Positions 61,681 to 64,000 of a stretch of DNA of 64,000 nucleotides are shown piece after piece. This DNA is from JAIBJN01 sp963830885 (GTDB lineage: Bacteria; Actinomycetota; Thermoleophilia; Gaiellales; Gaiellaceae), in the NCBI GenBank assembly GCA_963830885.1, contig CAWHOA010000012.1, positions 124,001 to 188,000 on the forward strand. The letters are read 5' to 3'. The stretch's first letter is position 1; each line of letters starts with the position of its first letter. The position numbers and the translations under genes are program-made. The notes beneath the pieces were generated by a model that made no database searches, was not told the DNA's origin, and saw nothing but the letters and a program-made list of their open reading frames with translations.

Positions 61681-61947
61681 CTAGGCTGCCTGGGTCGCGA
61701 ACTCGCGCCACGGAAGCTGCTCCGGGCAGCGCTCCTCCAGCAACCCGACGAGGTCGGGCCGGCCGTAGTAGATCGGGATGCCCCGCGAGTCCTGCACCAT
61801 CAAGACCGCGGGCGCGCCGAACTGCGCCGAGAACGCCTGCACGGCGCCCTCCCGCTCGCTCCGCAGGCCGCTCATCAGCGAGGGCGAGACGACGACGACC
61901 GCGAACCGGACGCCCTGCTCGCACATCAGTGCCACGTTCCCCTTCAT
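61681..61947 (-). CDS. Small conserved hypothetical protein
   Basis: 88 residues. ATG 61947 follows AGGAGAGG by 5 nt. Alpha/beta pattern: GNVALMCEQGVRFAVVVVSP, GAPAVLMVQDSRGIPIYYGR, PDLVGLLEERCPEQLPWREF. Sits between dapB and dapA on the same strand, so may be co-transcribed with dapA. No family recognised. Confidence 0.7.
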   Translation of the reverse strand: MKGNVALMCEQGVRFAVVVVSPSLMSGLRSEREGAVQAFSAQFGAPAVLMVQDSRGIPIYYGRPDLVGLLEERCPEQLPWREFATQAA

Positions 61948-62098
61948 GGGATCCTCTCCTGGGCTCGACGAGCCCGCACCTGTAGCAGGCGGGTCGGACG
62001 GACAACCCCGGCGGAAGCTCACGCCTCCCGAACCAGGCGACCGGAATCCTTTCAGACGCGTCGGACGGCGCTCGAGCGGCCGCGCGCGTGCGGGGATG

Positions 62099-62740
62099 CT
62101 AGTCCAGCAGTGCGTCCAAACCCACGGTGAGGCCGGGCGGGAGCTCTGCGAGGCGCTCCAGCACGAGCAGCACTCCGGGCGCGAACGCCGCCCGCGAGAG
62201 TGTGTCGTGCCGGATGGTCAGGAGCTGGCCCTCGCCTCCGAAGAGCACCTCCTGGTGGGCGACGAGGCCCGGCAGGCGCACCGAGTGGATGGGCACGTCG
62301 CCCGGGAGCAGGTCCGCGGTCGCCTTCGCGGTGCCGGACGGAGCGTCGAGCTTCGTGTCGGCATGGAGCTCGACGATCTCGGCGTGCGGAAGGTGCCGCC
62401 CGGCCTCGGCGGCGAAGCGCATCATCAGGACGGCACCGAGCGCGAAGTTGGGAGCGACGAAGCACGCGACGCCGTGCTGCCGCGCCACCTCGTCGAGGGC
62501 GGCGAGATCGGCCTGGCCGAGCCCGGTGGTGCCCACGACGGCGGGAATCCCGGCATCCAGGCAGCGCTCGACGTTCGCGCGGACGGCGCTCGGCACGGTG
62601 AAGTCGACGGCCGCGTCGTGGCCGGCAGGGTCCCAGGCGTCGTCGGGGCCCGCCGGCGTCACCTCGTGCCCGGCGGCGGCCAGGCGGGGTGCGAGCGCCG
62701 CGCCGACCTTGCCGCCCGCGCCGAGCAGCAGGACCTTCAC
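62099..62740 (-). CDS. dapB: 4-hydroxy-tetrahydrodipicolinate reductase
   Basis: 213 residues, shorter than the usual 245-270. NAD(P)H fold KVLLLGAGGKVGAALAPRLA, DFTVPSAVRANVERCLDAGI, VVGTTGLGQADLAALDEVAR, FVAPNFALGAVLMMRFAAEA, and the catalytic stretch ELHADTKLDAPSGTAKAT, which keeps the catalytic His and Lys but has HA where most members have HH. The segment between strands 1 and 2 that usually holds the acidic cofactor residue is abbreviated (EVTPAGPDDAWDPAGHDAAV). GTG 62740 overlaps the protease stop (GTGA). Confidence 0.88.
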   Translation of the reverse strand: MKVLLLGAGGKVGAALAPRLAAAGHEVTPAGPDDAWDPAGHDAAVDFTVPSAVRANVERCLDAGIPAVVGTTGLGQADLAALDEVARQHGVACFVAPNFALGAVLMMRFAAEAGRHLPHAEIVELHADTKLDAPSGTAKATADLLPGDVPIHSVRLPGLVAHQEVLFGGEGQLLTIRHDTLSRAAFAPGVLLVLERLAELPPGLTVGLDALLD

Positions 62741-64000
62741 GCCGCTGCGCGCTCCACGAGCCCCGGGCAGACGGGCTCGACGGCCTCGAGCAGCCGCTCC
62801 CGGCTCGGGCCGATCGCGGCCACGGAGAACGCGTCGGGATGGAGCACGACCTCGGCGAGCTTCGCCACCGACGCCGCCTCGACCGCCTCGATCTCCGCAA
62901 GGATGCGGTCGAAGTCGAGCAGCTCGCTGTCGGTGATCAGGGACTTCCCGAGCCGGCTCATGCGGTTCGAGGTCGCCTCCATCGAGAGCATGATGCGGGT
63001 CTTCAGGTTCTCCTTCGCGCGCTCGAGCTCGTCGGACGCGGGGCCGTGCTCGGCGAGCTCGCCGATCTGCTCCGAGACGATGCGGATGCACTCGGCGAGG
63101 TTCTCCTCCCGCGTCCCGACGTAGACGCCGATCTGCCCGGTGTCGGCGTACTGGGAGGAGAACGTGTAGACGGCGTAGGCGAGGCCGCGCTTCTCGCGGA
63201 TCTCCTGGAAGAGGCGCGAGGAGGCCGAGCCGCCGAGGATGCCGTCGAGGATGGACGCGGTGAAGCGTCGCCGGTCCGAGCGCGCGATCCCGGGTGCCGA
63301 GAGGCAGACGTGGTACTGCTCCGTTGTCTTCGGCTGGAAGACGAGCGACGGCTTCGGCGGCGCGACGAACGGCGCCCGCGCGCGGGGCTTGCCGGTCGCG
63401 GAGGCGCCGGCCTTCGCCGACTTCGCATCGATGAGCTTCACGAGCCGGTCGTGATCGACGCTCCCGGCCGTGGCGACGACGACGTTGTCCGGCCGGTAGC
63501 GGCGGCGGTGGAACGCACCGAGCGAGCGCCGCGAGACGCTGGAGATCACGTCGGCCGAACCGAGCACCGGCCTCCCCAGCGGATGCCGGCCGAACACCGC
63601 CTGCGTGACGAGGTCGAAGATGAGCTCTTGGGGCGTGTCGTCGACCATGGCGATCTCCTCGAGCACGACCTCCCGCTCGGCGTCGAGGTCGGTGAGGCTG
63701 GGCGCGAAGACCATGTCCGTCATCACGTCGAGGGCCGTCTCGAGATGATCGTCGAGGACGCGGGCGTAGACGACGGTGTAGTCGCGGGCCGTGGCGGCGT
63801 TCAGCTCGCCGCCGAAGGTGTCGAAGGTCTCCGCGATCTCGACCGCGGAGTACGACGCCGTGCCCTTGAAGAGGAGGTGCTCCAGGAAGTGGCTGACGCC
63901 GGCGTGCGCGTCGTCCTCGTCCCGCGAGCCGGTGCCGATCCAGAGGCCTATCGCGACGGAGCGAACTGCGGGCAGCGGCTCGGTGACGACCCGCGTCCCG
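62737..64000 (-). CDS. M16 family zinc protease (PepR-like), 5' end outside window
   Basis: At least 420 residues; N-terminus lies beyond 64000. Zinc motif HFLEH (HxxEH) in AGVSHFLEHLLFKGTASYSA, followed about 70 residues later by the third-ligand region ETFDTFGGELNAATARDYTV, then a second, inactive M16_C domain (VVVATAGSVDHDRLVKLIDA, IREKRGLAYAVYTFSSQYAD, YVGTREENLAECIRIV). Processing-peptidase-like. The protease-dapB-dapA-rnj-ftsK order is widespread in actinobacteria. Confidence 0.92.
   Translation of the reverse strand, partial: GTRVVTEPLPAVRSVAIGLWIGTGSRDEDDAHAGVSHFLEHLLFKGTASYSAVEIAETFDTFGGELNAATARDYTVVYARVLDDHLETALDVMTDMVFAPSLTDLDAEREVVLEEIAMVDDTPQELIFDLVTQAVFGRHPLGRPVLGSADVISSVSRRSLGAFHRRRYRPDNVVVATAGSVDHDRLVKLIDAKSAKAGASATGKPRARAPFVAPPKPSLVFQPKTTEQYHVCLSAPGIARSDRRRFTASILDGILGGSASSRLFQEIREKRGLAYAVYTFSSQYADTGQIGVYVGTREENLAECIRIVSEQIGELAEHGPASDELERAKENLKTRIMLSMEATSNRMSRLGKSLITDSELLDFDRILAEIEAVEAASVAKLAEVVLHPDAFSVAAIGPSRERLLEAVEPVCPGLVERAAA

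Overview
The window is chromosomal DNA of a high-GC actinobacterium. Best guess is class Thermoleophilia (Gaiella/Solirubrobacter-like), inferred from very high GC, frequent GTG starts, an RsiG-type c-di-GMP protein, a GarA/OdhI-like FHA protein followed by an FtsR-like MerR protein, and DapL-type lysine/peptidoglycan genes. No rRNA gene, complete tRNA gene or CRISPR array was seen.

Layout. 0-4.2 kb is an eroded accessory region: broken genes, a SnoaL/lumazine-binding-like protein, a GNAT acetyltransferase, and repeated 3' ends of a tRNA-Pro(GGG) gene that look like attachment sites of a mostly lost integrative element. 4.2-19.0 kb is ordinary chromosome: LtrA, a secreted lytic transglycosylase, proC, a two-gene ABC exporter, a formiminoglutamate-deiminase-like hydrolase, a CDP-alcohol phosphatidyltransferase with a fused GDP-mannose pyrophosphorylase/phosphomannomutase, an RsiG-FHA-FtsR-apt operon, small membrane proteins and a DUF4015 glycosidase-like protein. 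19.0-19.9 kb is an Xre-RES toxin-antitoxin pair with a clear palindromic operator. 19.9-24.1 kb is a graveyard with at least three shattered methyltransferase genes and odd purine-rich tracts. 24.1-31.0 kb holds two primary-type sigma factors, a PHP-type phosphatase, a class II glutamine amidotransferase, a homing-endonuclease-repeat protein, a sulfotransferase and a broken HD-GYP gene.

31.0-64.0 kb is mostly one long minus-strand conserved housekeeping block, read from high to low coordinates: M16 protease-dapB-small gene-dapA, rnj, rbsK-nucleoside hydrolase-ftsK-nucleoside ABC importer, rodZ-cinA-thpR-recA-recX, rny, miaB-miaA-dapF-dapL-hflX-dut-nudix. Plus-strand insertions in it are an ExeM-like secreted nuclease, an enolase-superfamily protein and a cysteine-synthase-like enzyme. 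Together these encode the DAP branch of lysine and cell-wall synthesis (DapA, DapB, DapL, DapF-like), nucleoside uptake and breakdown, RNA decay (RNase J, RNase Y), recombination and chromosome segregation.

Most notable: (i) the DapF homologue has serine at both catalytic cysteine positions; (ii) an RsiG-like c-di-GMP motif with a Gln-to-His change sits in one operon with a zinc-ribbon FHA protein and FtsR; (iii) a TANNNT box 6-8 nt before the start codon precedes many transcription units, suggesting leaderless mRNAs; (iv) five genes each look one base short of an open frame, either a sequencing artefact or real decay. Nothing in the window is convincingly a wholly new multi-gene system.
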